This document shows positions 16,440-25,286 of a DNA stretch of 64,000 bases, piece by piece. Origin of the DNA: an uncultured Treponema sp. (lineage in GTDB: Bacteria > Spirochaetota > Spirochaetia > Treponematales > Treponemataceae); the NCBI GenBank assembly GCA_946615905.1, contig CAMOIE010000004.1, positions 1 to 64,000 of the forward strand. Direction: 5' to 3'. The position numbers and the translations under genes are program-made. The notes beneath the pieces were generated by a model. That model saw only the letters and a program-made list of their open reading frames with translations, searched no databases and was not told the origin of the DNA. Numbering within the stretch: the stretch's first letter is position 1; each line of letters begins with the position of its first letter.

Positions 16440-17432
16440 CTAAATACTTGCGAAAATCTTTTTGTAATCCCCAACGGTTGATGCCGCAATGATTTCTTTG
16501 CGCAGTGCAGCCCCGCCTTCGATTCCCTTTGAGTAGGCACAGAATCTTTTTCGCATTTCAAGACATGCTGACTTTTCTCCGCGAGACTGAACCAAAAGCT
16601 CCAGCTCGGCAAATCCTGCCGCGATTTTGTCTTTTACGCTGACTTCTGAATATTTTCCAGTCGTCAAATAGTCGCGGATCTTTTTGAACAAAAAGGGATT
16701 TCCCATGGCTCCTCGGGCAATCATGATTCCATCACAATTTGTCTTTTCAAAAAGGGCTTTTGCGTCTTCCGGGCTGAAAACATCGCCGTTGCCGAAAACG
16801 GGAATTCTCCCGCCGACAAACTGAACCAATTCCGCGATTGCATCCCAGTCAGCCTTGCCCTCATAGCCCTGGGCACGGGTGCGGCCGTGCATTGCGATTG
16901 CCGAGACTCCTGCGTCAAGGGCGGCTTGGGCGGCTTCTTTCCATGTGATTGATGAGTCGTCCCAGCCTTTGCGGATTTTTACCGTTACGGGAACTTTTCT
17001 GCTGCTAGAAGACTCGACGGCTTTTACCACAGAAGAGGCGATTTCAAAAAGTTTTTTAGGCTCCCTAGTCAACGCTGAGCCAGCCCCGCCCTTTATGATT
17101 TTTGGAACCGGGCAGCCGCAGTTTATGTCGATGCACTCGCATGTCGTTTTTTCAAGGACAAGACGGGCGCAGTCAGACATTCTTGCAGAGTCTCCACCGA
17201 AAATCTGAACAGCGTAGGCCTTTTCGTTGGGGGCGCGGGTCATCAAAATCTCAGTTTTTTCAGAGCCACGGGTCAATGCCTCGGAAGAAACCATTTCCGT
17301 ATATGCGAAGTCAGCCCCATACTGGCGGCAAACAGAGCGGAATGATGCGTCCGAATAGCCCGCCACTGGGGCAAGGAAAATATTTCCGTCAAGAGAGAGG
17401 GAACCGATTTTTACCGGGTGATAAAGAGACAT
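16440..17432 (-). CDS. dus: tRNA-dihydrouridine synthase
   Basis: FMN enzyme that reduces uridine to dihydrouridine in tRNA D-loops. 330 aa, TIM barrel: FLAPVAGYSDASFRSVC at the N-terminus, the signature MVSSEALTRG and IDINCGCPVPKIIKGGAGSAL with the catalytic Cys, VTVKIRKGWDD, AMHGRTRAQGYEGKADWD and GNGDVFSPEDA. It most resembles DusB. ATG 17432 is preferred over a TTG at 17441. It follows rlmB by 20 bp in the ychJ-rlmB-dus operon, so all three relate to RNA or translation quality. Confidence 0.92.
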   Translation of the reverse strand: MSLYHPVKIGSLSLDGNIFLAPVAGYSDASFRSVCRQYGADFAYTEMVSSEALTRGSEKTEILMTRAPNEKAYAVQIFGGDSARMSDCARLVLEKTTCECIDINCGCPVPKIIKGGAGSALTREPKKLFEIASSVVKAVESSSSRKVPVTVKIRKGWDDSSITWKEAAQAALDAGVSAIAMHGRTRAQGYEGKADWDAIAELVQFVGGRIPVFGNGDVFSPEDAKALFEKTNCDGIMIARGAMGNPFLFKKIRDYLTTGKYSEVSVKDKIAAGFAELELLVQSRGEKSACLEMRKRFCAYSKGIEGGAALRKEIIAASTVGDYKKIFASI

Positions 17433-17452
17433 TAACTTCAACCTTTTTAGCT

Positions 17453-18232
17453 TTACAGCGTTCTTCTATACATTTCGTAAAGTAGGACTCCGGCGGCGAC
17501 AGAAACGTTAAGACTGTCGATTTTTCCGCAGGTCGGAATTGAAATGATTTCATCGCAGTCTTCTTTGATGATTCTGCTCATTCCAGTTCCCTCGCTGCCC
17601 ATGATTACCGCTGATTTTGCTGCGAAATTCACCTTTTGGATTGAAGTTCCTCCAGCGTCAGCCCCGTAGACCCAAAATCCAGCGGCCTTGAGCTGCTTTA
17701 CCGCACGACTCAAATTCGTGACGACTGTAGCGGGAACCCAGGCGGAAGAACCCGCGCTGGACCTTGCGATTATCTCGTTGTCGCTGAAATCGTTTGCAGA
17801 CCGGCGGGAAGGCATCACTACCAAATCCGCACCGAACTGGTCACAAGAGCGGAAAATCGCGCCGACATTGTGGGGGTCAGTCACGGAATCCAAAATAATG
17901 ACTCTGGCAGGCTTTTCAGAGACAGAATGCTCGGCGACCCATGAGTCAAAATCCACGGAATTCTGAGCTTCCTCTTTGCCGCCTTCGATTGCCAGAACAA
18001 GACCACGGTGGTCACGGGCAGTCTGTGGCAGATTCTGCACAAGAGAATCCAGCGACTTTTCATCAACCTGACTTGCGTTGATTCCGGCCTCTTTTGCCAA
18101 CTGGAGGATTTTTTTTACGCGGGGACCGGCCTTGCTGTAAGAAAGAGAGTAGCCGCTCGCATCGGAATTTTCCAAAGCACGGCGAACTCTTTCTTCGATT
18201 GCATGAAAGCCGGTAATTATATTTCTTGCCAC
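17453..18232 (-). CDS. rlmB: SpoU/TrmH-family 23S rRNA 2'-O-methyltransferase
   Basis: Transfers methyl from SAM to a ribose 2'-OH in rRNA, likely G2251 of 23S. All three SPOUT motifs are present: LDSVTDPHNVGAIFRSCDQF, IMGSEGTGMSRI and IPTCGKIDSLNVSVAAGVLLYE. The N-terminal NIITGFHAIEERVR is the L30e-like substrate domain. 259 aa. GTG start with GGAAGA upstream, overlapping the end of ychJ; the start and the ychJ stop are 3 bp apart, so translation is coupled. A sister enzyme (TrmJ-like) lies at 36263. Confidence 0.92.
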   Translation of the reverse strand: MARNIITGFHAIEERVRRALENSDASGYSLSYSKAGPRVKKILQLAKEAGINASQVDEKSLDSLVQNLPQTARDHRGLVLAIEGGKEEAQNSVDFDSWVAEHSVSEKPARVIILDSVTDPHNVGAIFRSCDQFGADLVVMPSRRSANDFSDNEIIARSSAGSSAWVPATVVTNLSRAVKQLKAAGFWVYGADAGGTSIQKVNFAAKSAVIMGSEGTGMSRIIKEDCDEIISIPTCGKIDSLNVSVAAGVLLYEMYRRTL

Positions 18233-18235
18233 TGA

Positions 18236-18733
18236 TTATCTTCCGCAGCAGTTCTTGTATTTTTTGCCAGAACCGCAGGGGCAAGGCTCGTTGCGGCCGA
18301 TTTTGCGTCCCTCGCGGACTACTGTCATCGGTTTTACCTGACCGACTGAATAGAACCATTTGCCGTCGATTTTCTTGAAATATCCGGTCTCGTGGTGGAT
18401 GTCGCGGATTCCGTGCTGAGTGTAGACAGCCTCGAATTCAACAAGACCTTCCTCGTCTTTCTCTGTGCCTTTTTCTGTGCGGAGGATTTTAAGTCCGTGC
18501 CACTCTGATTTTTTTGACCAGTCTTCTGTGGCCTTGCGGTCAATTTCCGCAATTTTCTCGCCTTCTTCGCATGAGTCGATGATAAAGTTGATTTCCTGCT
18601 TTACGTATGAAGTGTAGCGCGCTCTCATCAATGCTTCCGCAGTCGGAGCCGCAACAGTTCCCTTGATAATAGGCTCGCAGCACTCGCCGTATTTTTTTCC
18701 TGAGCCGCAAGGGCACAAATCTTTTTCCGCCAT
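18236..18733 (-). CDS. YchJ-like protein with two SEC-C zinc motifs
   Basis: 165 aa with a SEC-C zinc motif at each end ([13 protein letters not shown] at 7-19, [13 protein letters not shown] at the C-terminus) around an NTF2-like YchJ core ([22 protein letters not shown], then [29 protein letters not shown]). Zinc-binding cytoplasmic protein; YchJ has no settled biochemical role. First gene of the operon with rlmB and dus; AGGAAG precedes the ATG and a clear promoter lies at 18779-18808. Confidence 0.88.
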   Translation of the reverse strand: MAEKDLCPCGSGKKYGECCEPIIKGTVAAPTAEALMRARYTSYVKQEINFIIDSCEEGEKIAEIDRKATEDWSKKSEWHGLKILRTEKGTEKDEEGLVEFEAVYTQHGIRDIHHETGYFKKIDGKWFYSVGQVKPMTVVREGRKIGRNEPCPCGSGKKYKNCCGR

Positions 18734-18778
18734 GATAAAAACTTCCTGTTCGTAGTTAAAATTTGAGAAATATAGAAG

Positions 18779-18808
18779 ATTATAATGGAAACAAGGCAGT
18801 TAATTCAA
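18779..18808 (-). promoter_or_regulatory. sigma70 promoter of ychJ-rlmB-dus
   Basis: Minus strand TTGAAT (18803-18808), 18 bp, TATAAT (18779-18784), 45 bp before the ychJ ATG. Confidence 0.7.
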
Positions 18809-18814
18809 TCGGAA

Positions 18815-18943
18815 ATGCGCCAACGATTGGAAGTGCGCCGCAGGCGTTCGCGGTGCTTGAGCTTGTCGAAAGCATCCGCGAATGGAGCGCGTAAGACGCG
18901 GAACACTGGAAAGCGTGACCCGCCGAATGGCGGGTGGCGCCCA
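18815..18943 (+). repeat. modular GC-rich intergenic repeat, copy 1
   Basis: Shares an ordered set of blocks with 26797-26927: GCNCAACGATTG, a GTTCGCG...CGCGAATG frame around a variable hairpin, GCGCGTAAGACGCGGAA, TGGAAAGCGTGACCCG, a hairpin, and a closing GCGCCCA. The variable arm here contains GCTTGAGCTTGTCGAAAGC. Together with the ychJ and ptsI promoters it fills the 336-bp gap; I see no gene in it. Confidence 0.75.
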
Positions 18944-18988
18944 GATGCGTGACAAAAAGTTAAAATTTGTCTATTCCGTGTAAAAATT

Positions 18989-19017
18989 TGACTAAAAACG
19001 AATCAACTGTTATATTA
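18989..19017 (+). promoter_or_regulatory. sigma70 promoter of ptsI-rex
   Basis: TTGACT (18989-18994), 17 bp, TATATT (19012-19017), predicting a leader of about 46 nt before the ptsI ATG. Confidence 0.8.
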
Positions 19018-19069
19018 TTTACGAGAGTGGGCGATTTTTAAGAAAAATTTCATTATTTTCAGGTGAGCA

Positions 19070-20779
19070 ATGGATACATTTTTGGGTGCATCCGCTTCTG
19101 GCGGAATCAGCATCGGCAAAGCGTTCGTAATTCCAGACGTTGTAAAAAGAATTATTCCCCAGTCATTGATTAAGACTGGAGACCACGAAAAAGAGTGGAA
19201 AAGACTTGAAAAATCCCTGAAAATTGTTTCTGACCAAGTTGCAAAAGACTTGGATTCCGTAAAAGACGATAAAGTCCAGTCCGAAATTTTCCAGACTTAT
19301 TTTATGATGCTTCAGGACGTTGAATTCCTGAAGGATTTGCGAAAATCTTTTGAGGCCGACAACCACAAAATCGAATATGCGCTTGACCTAAAAGCCGAAG
19401 AGTATGCTGACAAGCTTCGCAAGACCGGAAACGAGTACCTGGCCCAGCGCGCGCAGGACATAATCGACATTTTTGGCCGGGTTCTTGACGATCTTCTTGA
19501 CTACCATCCATTCAACATCGATTCAGTGCCAGACGGAGTTGTAATCGTTGCAAAGTCGATGAACCCTAGCGACACGATTATCCTTTCAAAGCGAAACATA
19601 ATCGGACTTGCCCTGACCGAAGGCGGAGTCTCAAGTCACGTTGGCATTCTAGCCCGCAACTACGGGATTCCGGCGGTTTTTGCCCTCCACAGAATCACGG
19701 AACACGCAAAAAGCGGCTGCACAATCATTGTTGACGGAGACGCGGGCGAGACAATCATAAACCCCGACTCCGAGACGACAATTTACTACAATGAAAAAAT
19801 CGAAAAGCAAAAAGCCCACAGGCTGGAGCTTGAGCAGTGGCGCGGGAAACCGGCTCTTTCAAAAGACGGGCATAAATTCCAGATTCTGGCAAACATCGGT
19901 ACTGTTGAGGAAGCAAAGATGGCCCTTGAGGAAGGGGCTGACGGAATCGGACTTTTCCGCACGGAATTCCTCTTTATGAGCGAATCCGACGAGAAAAATC
20001 CTGTGAAAAAACATCTTGGAGCTTTCAGCGAGGACAGCCAGTTCGAGGCATACCGCAGCGTCCTTGAGACAATGGGCGACCGCCCCGTCACAATCCGCAC
20101 GCTCGATGCAGGAGGCGACAAGGCACTGAACATCCCGGACATGCAGCTGCACGAGGAGAAAAACCCACTTATGGGTCTGAGGGCAATCCGCCTGAGCCTT
20201 TCAAACGAACGCCAGCTTAAAACCCAGTTCCGCGCCCTTTACAGGGCTTCCGCTTATGGAAATTTGAAAATCATGCTGCCTCTGATTACGGACGTTGAGC
20301 AGGTGAAAAAATCCAAGGAGCTTGCCGCCCAAGTCCGTGAAGAGTTGGCATCAGAAAATATCCCCTTTAACCCTGACGTTCCGATTGGAATCATGGTGGA
20401 AACCGCCGCCGCCGCCCTGACCGCAGACTGTCTCGCCGCCCAAAGTGACTTTTTCTCAATCGGCACTAACGACTTGACCCAGTACACAATCGGCGTTGAC
20501 CGCGAGAATGCCGCAGTCGCCCCGCTTTACGATGAATTTCACCTTGCTGTTTTGCGTCTGATTGACAACACGATTAAGGAAAGCAAAAAGGCAAAGATTC
20601 CGCTTTCAGTTTGCGGTGAGATGGCCAGCCGCACGAACTCAGTCCTCGTGCTTGCGGGAATGGGGGTCCGCCAGCTTTCGATGAGTCCAATGCAGATTAC
20701 GGAAATCAAAAAATTGCTCTCCCGCTTTACAATTGAAGAATTGCAGGGGATTTCCTCAAAGCGGCTTAATTCCCTCTGA
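19070..20779 (+). CDS. ptsI: phosphoenolpyruvate-protein phosphotransferase (PTS Enzyme I)
   Basis: Takes phosphate from PEP and passes it to HPr. 569 aa, full length: N-terminal GASASGGISIGKAF, phosphorylated His at residue 190 in GGVSSHVGILARNYGIPAV, PEP-binding barrel with GADGIGLFRTEFLFM, and GTNDLTQYTIGVDREN followed by the catalytic-Cys region SVCGEMASR. No sugar-specific PTS permease is nearby; treponemes often keep only the regulatory EI/HPr branch, which may apply. Starts in an AGGTGAG SD context. Transcribed with rex 16 bp downstream, which ties PEP status to redox control. Confidence 0.96.
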   Translation: MDTFLGASASGGISIGKAFVIPDVVKRIIPQSLIKTGDHEKEWKRLEKSLKIVSDQVAKDLDSVKDDKVQSEIFQTYFMMLQDVEFLKDLRKSFEADNHKIEYALDLKAEEYADKLRKTGNEYLAQRAQDIIDIFGRVLDDLLDYHPFNIDSVPDGVVIVAKSMNPSDTIILSKRNIIGLALTEGGVSSHVGILARNYGIPAVFALHRITEHAKSGCTIIVDGDAGETIINPDSETTIYYNEKIEKQKAHRLELEQWRGKPALSKDGHKFQILANIGTVEEAKMALEEGADGIGLFRTEFLFMSESDEKNPVKKHLGAFSEDSQFEAYRSVLETMGDRPVTIRTLDAGGDKALNIPDMQLHEEKNPLMGLRAIRLSLSNERQLKTQFRALYRASAYGNLKIMLPLITDVEQVKKSKELAAQVREELASENIPFNPDVPIGIMVETAAAALTADCLAAQSDFFSIGTNDLTQYTIGVDRENAAVAPLYDEFHLAVLRLIDNTIKESKKAKIPLSVCGEMASRTNSVLVLAGMGVRQLSMSPMQITEIKKLLSRFTIEELQGISSKRLNSL

Positions 20780-20795
20780 CTTTAGGCACGTGCAG

Positions 20796-21416
20796 ATGAA
20801 AGAAATTCCCGAACGCACAAGAAGCCGTCTGGTGACGCTGGCCCGTCTTTTGGGGCAAATAAAGGAAGAAAGGGTAACTTCCGCAAAAATTTCGCTTTTA
20901 ACCGGCTGGTCAGAATCGCTGATTCGGCGGGATATTTCCGTTTTGGAAGTAAACTGCGGCTCTTCAAACGGCTACCGCATAGAAGAATTAAGGAAAGCCA
21001 TTTGCAAAAATCTAGGAATCGAATGCGGTCAAAAAGAAATAAAATGCTGCATCGTTGGTCTTGGAAGGTTAGGAGCCGCCCTGCTGGAAAATTCTATTTT
21101 TGAAGGCAGCCCTTTTAAAATCATCGCAGGCTTTGACTCCAACGTAAACCGCACTGAAGTCTTAAGATCCTCCTTTCCACTGCACCCGGCAAGTATGCTT
21201 GAGTCAGTCATTCAAAAGGAAGGGATTGAATACGCAATTCTGGCAGTTCCCGATACAGCCGCCCAAGATATGGCCGCCCGGCTTGCAAAAACAGGCATTA
21301 AGGGAATTGCAAATTACACGGGAGCCGTCCTAACCTTACAGGAAGAAATTCCCGTGCAAAACGTTTCCCCTGTTACCGCCCTGACGAATCTGCTGGCGGA
21401 ACAGAGGAAAAACTGA
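20796..21416 (+). CDS. rex: redox-sensing transcriptional repressor Rex
   Basis: Senses NADH/NAD+ and represses fermentative or respiratory genes when NADH is low. 206 aa: N-terminal winged helix (ERTRSRLVTLARLLGQIKEERVTSAKIS) then a Rossmann domain with IVGLGRLGAAL (GxGxxG) and a swapped C-terminal helix ending VTALTNLLAEQRKN. The start MKEIPERTRSRL lies 16 bp after ptsI. No convincing Rex operator was found in the nifJ, pfk or gdhA upstream regions, so targets are unresolved. Converges with the next gene, 3 bp between stops. Confidence 0.93.
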   Translation: MKEIPERTRSRLVTLARLLGQIKEERVTSAKISLLTGWSESLIRRDISVLEVNCGSSNGYRIEELRKAICKNLGIECGQKEIKCCIVGLGRLGAALLENSIFEGSPFKIIAGFDSNVNRTEVLRSSFPLHPASMLESVIQKEGIEYAILAVPDTAAQDMAARLAKTGIKGIANYTGAVLTLQEEIPVQNVSPVTALTNLLAEQRKN

Positions 21417-21419
21417 GTT

Positions 21420-22112
21420 CTAGTCAGTGAATCCTGGCAAGCCCTCGATGGCATAGGCGCGAACCGGAGAAGAATCCAAATCCTTAATCGGCAGCGGAGA
21501 ATATGACATAAAGAAGACTTTGCTCTTCAAAAGCTCCAAGTTCTGCAAGACTTCCAAAAAGACAACATTTTCAGCCATCAGAATATCGTGGAAAGGCTTT
21601 ACGTCCTCGTTGCGATTCTCAATCGAGACTCCCTCGCCAAATCCGACGCATTTTGCCTTGTGGTCTTTGAACCAAGTTGCGGTCTCTCCGTTCACGAGCA
21701 GGCGCTTGTCCTTGTCAGTGTTGGTCAGCGAAGTAAAAGGCGTAATCCTGTAGTCAGAATCATCGAGAATTACGATAGTTCCGTCCTTCATAAAAGGCTT
21801 GCACCATTTGTCCAAAATATCGGCCGTAATGTAAGTGCGTGGTGGCAGCCCCGTAATATTGATATAAATCGCCCTGCCCATAAAGGTCGACAGCGGCAAG
21901 TCAGCGACAGAAGGCCACTTGTTGTCGTGGTGGTAGGGGCACTCGCAGTGGGTTCCCAGATGGCTCATCAAGTCCATGTTCGTGTGATAGTCCGGGATTG
22001 CCCCGCCGGTGTTAAAGCGGTAAAGCTTGCAGCGGCGAGTCTCTGTGGCCGGGTCAAGAATCTTGCTCAAGTCAATCATCCTGTAGCCGTTCAAATCATA
22101 AACCTTGTCCAT
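21420..22112 (-). CDS. cyclase-family metal-dependent hydrolase (kynurenine formamidase-like)
   Basis: 230 aa with the family signature HLGTHCECPYHHD (residues about 72-84), the metal-ligand motif HxGTHxxxPxHH, plus GFGEGVSIENRN and a C-terminal YSPLPIKDLDSSPVRAYA. Members hydrolyse amides or lactones such as N-formylkynurenine; the substrate here cannot be assigned. Start at 22112 because AAGGAG precedes MDKVYDLNGY; a longer start at 22139 has no SD. Monocistronic, convergent with rex. Confidence 0.85.
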   Translation of the reverse strand: MDKVYDLNGYRMIDLSKILDPATETRRCKLYRFNTGGAIPDYHTNMDLMSHLGTHCECPYHHDNKWPSVADLPLSTFMGRAIYINITGLPPRTYITADILDKWCKPFMKDGTIVILDDSDYRITPFTSLTNTDKDKRLLVNGETATWFKDHKAKCVGFGEGVSIENRNEDVKPFHDILMAENVVFLEVLQNLELLKSKVFFMSYSPLPIKDLDSSPVRAYAIEGLPGFTD

Positions 22113-22146
22113 AAAAATCTCCTTACTATTAATTAACAATTATCTC

Positions 22147-22247
22147 TTTGGCATTCCCGCTGTCGCGGTCGCTATGTCCGTGGTTTCGCTTCGCTCCATT
22201 CGTCAGCAAGCTGCCGAACTTGCGCCACTACCAGCGCTAATGCTCTG
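22147..22247 (-). repeat. intergenic repeat related to 30343-30445
   Basis: Read on the minus strand it shares GCRTTAG, GTAGTGG, CGCA, AAGTKCGGYAGC, a GGAGCG block and CCACGRAYAGC in the same order with the copy upstream of purH. Gaps between blocks differ. It fills the space between panE and the cyclase-family gene; no coding potential. Confidence 0.5.
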
Positions 22248-22254
22248 CAGACAT

Positions 22255-23181
22255 TTATTTGCCTTCCAATGCGTGAATTATTCTAACCGCCATCTCCGTT
22301 CTGGGAACAGGAATTCCAAGCTCCATGCCCTTTTTAAGCGCGAAGCCGGAAATCGCGTCGACTTCAGTTTTGCGCCCGAATTTTATGTCAGAATAAATAG
22401 AAGTAAGTCCGCCTACAGACTTTTCGCAGGTTCCCCTGACTTCCGCAGTGATTTTTGCCAGGTCAAAATTGCAGCCGTCTGCGTTGGCAACCGCCACAAG
22501 CTCCGCGACCAAATCCGCAACGATTTTCCAGGCGTTCTCGTCTTTTGCAAGAAAATCCATCGGAACCTGCAAAATCGCCGTTGTAATTGAAGCCGAGGCA
22601 TTGGTAAAGAGTTTGTGCCAAATCACTTCCTTTATATTGCCGCAGACTTCGCTCTCAAATCCGCAGGAGACGAAATTTTCCGCAAGACCTTCCAAAAATC
22701 CAGAATCCTGGCCGCAGTCAAAAGCCCATCCGAATCTTGTAGCCCCCCGCCCGGTGTGGTTGATTTTTCCAATTTCTGGCGAGGAAGCCCCGTGCTGGGT
22801 CGTTCCGACAATGATTTTTTCCTTTTGGACAAACCCGCTGATTACAGAATCATGCCCTGCCCCGTTTTGCAGACACATCACATAGGTTTCCGGCCCGATT
22901 TTATCTCTATTAGCCTCAAGGACAGACTTTACCGCATATGATTTTACAAAAAGAATCAGAATGTCGAATTTAATTGAAAGATTTTCACCGGCAATCGCGG
23001 CATCTGGGGAGAATTTCGTCTCTTTTCCGTTTGCTCCGCCCTCATTAACGCAGATTCCAATTTTTTTGAGTTGCTCAGACTTTTCTTTATTCCGCCCGAT
23101 TAGGACAACATTATTCTTTTGGCTCAAAAAAGCCCCGTAAAGGCAGGCCATAGCCCCATCGCCCAAAATTCCAATATTCAT
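22255..23181 (-). CDS. panE: 2-dehydropantoate 2-reductase (ketopantoate reductase)
   Basis: NADPH-dependent reduction of ketopantoate to pantoate in CoA synthesis, cytoplasmic. 308 aa: dinucleotide site GILGDGAMACLYGAFLS at the N-terminus, NGAGHDSVISGF, and the catalytic-Lys region EVIWHKLFTNASAS near 187. The family also contains paralogues acting on other 2-keto acids, so panE is probable and not certain. The ATG at 23181 has no SD and sits six bases after a -10 box, so its mRNA is likely leaderless. No other pantothenate gene is nearby. Confidence 0.85.
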   Translation of the reverse strand: MNIGILGDGAMACLYGAFLSQKNNVVLIGRNKEKSEQLKKIGICVNEGGANGKETKFSPDAAIAGENLSIKFDILILFVKSYAVKSVLEANRDKIGPETYVMCLQNGAGHDSVISGFVQKEKIIVGTTQHGASSPEIGKINHTGRGATRFGWAFDCGQDSGFLEGLAENFVSCGFESEVCGNIKEVIWHKLFTNASASITTAILQVPMDFLAKDENAWKIVADLVAELVAVANADGCNFDLAKITAEVRGTCEKSVGGLTSIYSDIKFGRKTEVDAISGFALKKGMELGIPVPRTEMAVRIIHALEGK

Positions 23182-23187
23182 AGAAAA

Positions 23188-23216
23188 AGTTTAAGGCAGA
23201 AATCTTGCGCGGTCAA
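23188..23216 (-). promoter_or_regulatory. leaderless promoter of panE
   Basis: Minus strand TTGACC (23211-23216), 17 bp, TAAACT (23188-23193), six bases, ATG 23181. The predicted transcription start coincides with the ATG. Confidence 0.7.
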
Positions 23217-23335
23217 ACCTTTACTAAAATGTTAACAAATTTTTAACAAAAAAGAGAAAATGGCAATATTTTAAACTTTTTTTACGCAATTTTATAAAAA
23301 ACAGCGTGAATATGAATTTTCCGCGTTTTTTTTAC

Positions 23336-23364
23336 TTGACATGTCACTTTTTCATGCTGATAAT
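23336..23364 (+). promoter_or_regulatory. TRAP operon promoter with overlapping palindrome
   Basis: TTGACA (23336-23341), 17 bp, GATAAT (23359-23364). TGACATGTCA (23337-23346) is a perfect 10-bp palindrome over the -35, a plausible operator. About 70 nt of T-rich leader separate the start from dctP. Confidence 0.75.
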
Positions 23365-23443
23365 TATTTGAGATTTTTTTGCTTTTGCATCAAATCCCAA
23401 AAATTATTTTATTTATTAAAAAGAAAGTTTTTTTGGAGGTTAT

Positions 23444-24445
23444 ATGAAAAAACTTTTAACTGCATCAGTTGCTCTTCTTGCCGCAGCTTCAATGCTTACA
23501 AGCTGCTCAAAAAAAGAGGCTGCAAAATCTATTACTTTGAATCTTTCAGAAGTTCACGCTGAAGGCTATCCGACATCACTCGCTGACCAGGAATTCGCCC
23601 GCCTCGTTGAAGAAAAAACAAACGGCCGCATCAAGATTGAAGTCTACACAGGCGGAACTCTTTACGGTGAAGAGACAGGTGCTATCGAAGCTATGCAGAA
23701 CGGAGACTTGGCATTCAGCCGCGTTTCAGCTTCTCCGGTCGCTTCTTACGTTCCCAAAATCAACGCAATCCAGATGCCCTACCTCTACCGCGACTCAGCT
23801 CACGAGTGGGCAGTTTTGAACTCAGAAATCGGACAGAACTTCCTCAATGACATCGAAGCCTCTGGCTCTGGTCTTGTCGGTCTCTGCTACTACGACTCAG
23901 GTTCACGCTGCTTCTACACAAACAAAGAAGTTCACTCTGTCGCCGACATGGCAGGTCTTAAAATCCGTATGCAGAACAACCCGATGATGGTTCGCCTCGT
24001 CCAGTTGCTCGGAGCTACAGGTGTTACAGGTATCGGCCCGAACGATGTTTACTCAGCAATCACACAGGGAACTGTTGACGGCGCTGAGAACAACTGGCCT
24101 ACATACCAGAACATGGGTGACTATCAGGCTGCTAAATACTACATCCTCGACCAGCACACACGCGTTCCTGAAATCCTTCTCGCTTCAAAAGCCGCTCTCG
24201 ACAAACTTGACCCTGCTGACGTAGCAATCATCAAGTCCGTTGCAAAAGAGACACAGGCTTATGAAATCCAGAAATGGGCAGAGAAAGAAGCCGCTTCAGA
24301 AAAAATCGTTCGCGATGCCGGAACAATGGTTATCGATCTTACACCTGAAGCACGCAAAGAATTTGAGGATGCTATGGCTCCTTTGTATGATGAATACGCA
24401 AAGGACTACATGGACCTCATCAACGCAATCAGGGCTGTAAAATAA
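23444..24445 (+). CDS. dctP: TRAP transporter solute-binding lipoprotein (DctP family)
   Basis: Captures an organic acid outside the inner membrane and delivers it to DctQM. 333 aa: lipoprotein signal with lipobox LTSC (Cys at 21), then a DctP fold with SGSRCFYTNKEVHSVADMAGLKIRMQNNPM, carrying the Arg that usually contacts the substrate carboxylate, and GPNDVYSAITQGTVDGAENNW. Substrate unknown (dicarboxylate, sialate, uronate and others all occur in the family). GGAGG 5 nt before the ATG. A strong terminator follows dctP, so the binding protein should be made in excess over the permease. Confidence 0.92.
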   Translation: MKKLLTASVALLAAASMLTSCSKKEAAKSITLNLSEVHAEGYPTSLADQEFARLVEEKTNGRIKIEVYTGGTLYGEETGAIEAMQNGDLAFSRVSASPVASYVPKINAIQMPYLYRDSAHEWAVLNSEIGQNFLNDIEASGSGLVGLCYYDSGSRCFYTNKEVHSVADMAGLKIRMQNNPMMVRLVQLLGATGVTGIGPNDVYSAITQGTVDGAENNWPTYQNMGDYQAAKYYILDQHTRVPEILLASKAALDKLDPADVAIIKSVAKETQAYEIQKWAEKEAASEKIVRDAGTMVIDLTPEARKEFEDAMAPLYDEYAKDYMDLINAIRAVK

Positions 24446-24504
24446 GACAGGCCTAAAAGCCTTTTCCGGTGCGGCCAAGAGAGAGTGGGACCGTGCCGGA
24501 TAAT

Positions 24505-24550
24505 AAAAAACCATGGACGGGAGAGTTTAGTTTCGTTCATGGTTTTTTTT
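24505..24550 (+). terminator. intra-operon terminator between dctP and dctQ
   Basis: AACCATGGACG pairs with CGTTCATGGTT and is followed by eight T. A further GC-rich hairpin (24465-24500) stands just before it. Partial read-through would give excess dctP mRNA. Confidence 0.85.
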
Positions 24551-24616
24551 AGCATCTTGCTGTAACATGTTACAATCCTCTGAAAATACAGAATTATTTT
24601 ATTTAAGGGAGGTCTT

Positions 24617-25276
24617 ATGACCGCGAATTTGCTGAAGCCTATAATTTACGGCATAGCGGCAGTCTTCTATTTGGCAGTGCTGGTGCTCTGCTTTGCTTCT
24701 CCGGCAACAGTCAAAAAAATCAACACGGGTGTCCATAAAGTCATGCTCGTGCTGTCCGAAATCGCTCTCGCTTTGATGATTGTCATCGTCTTTATCACAG
24801 TTGTCTTGCGCTATTGCTTCAATACAGGAATCGGCTGGGCAGAGGAAGTCCCCCGCCTGCTCGTAAACTTCTTTGCATTCTGCGCGTGTGCCATCGGTGT
24901 GCGTGACCATTTGCATATCTCCGTCAACATCTTCTACAACCTCTTTGCAAAAGACGGTATCGTAAGAAAATGCCTCGACGTTCTATATAATGTTGCCATA
25001 CTCGCTTGTTCAGTATTTATGTTCGTCTACGGAACCCAGTATTCCGTCAACCAGTTCTTCCAGGGAGGACAGCTTCCGATGACAGGTTGGGGAACATTCA
25101 TCCGCTATATTCCTGCCGCAATCGCAGGATTCGTGATGATTTTTGACACAATCCTCTTCCTAACTCGCACTCTCACAATCGATGACCTTCTCTACTCAGA
25201 AAAAGAAGTCGACTACACAGAAATGGTAAAACAGAACAAGGCTGAAGCCGCCTTGCAGACTTCTGACGCTAACTAA
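24617..25276 (+). CDS. dctQ: TRAP transporter small membrane subunit
   Basis: 219 aa with four predicted membrane helices (residues about 10-30, 48-70, 92-112 region and 140-180) and the conserved central VVLRYCFNTGIGWAEEVPRLLVNFFAFCACAIGVRD-type segment, typical of DctQ. It pairs with DctM in the sodium-driven permease. GGGAGG precedes the ATG. The hydrophilic tail is longer than usual (SEKEVDYTEMVKQNKAEAALQ). It lies 10 bp before dctM. Confidence 0.9.
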   Translation: MTANLLKPIIYGIAAVFYLAVLVLCFASPATVKKINTGVHKVMLVLSEIALALMIVIVFITVVLRYCFNTGIGWAEEVPRLLVNFFAFCACAIGVRDHLHISVNIFYNLFAKDGIVRKCLDVLYNVAILACSVFMFVYGTQYSVNQFFQGGQLPMTGWGTFIRYIPAAIAGFVMIFDTILFLTRTLTIDDLLYSEKEVDYTEMVKQNKAEAALQTSDAN

Positions 25277-25286
25277 GGAGAAAGAA

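Noticed and set aside
23221-23250. Rex operator between panE and dctP (GTTAACAAATTTTTAACAA)
   Set aside because: The two TTAAC-like pieces do not form the TTGTNAANNNNTTNACAA dyad, and the region is simply AT-rich; no Rex site could be supported.
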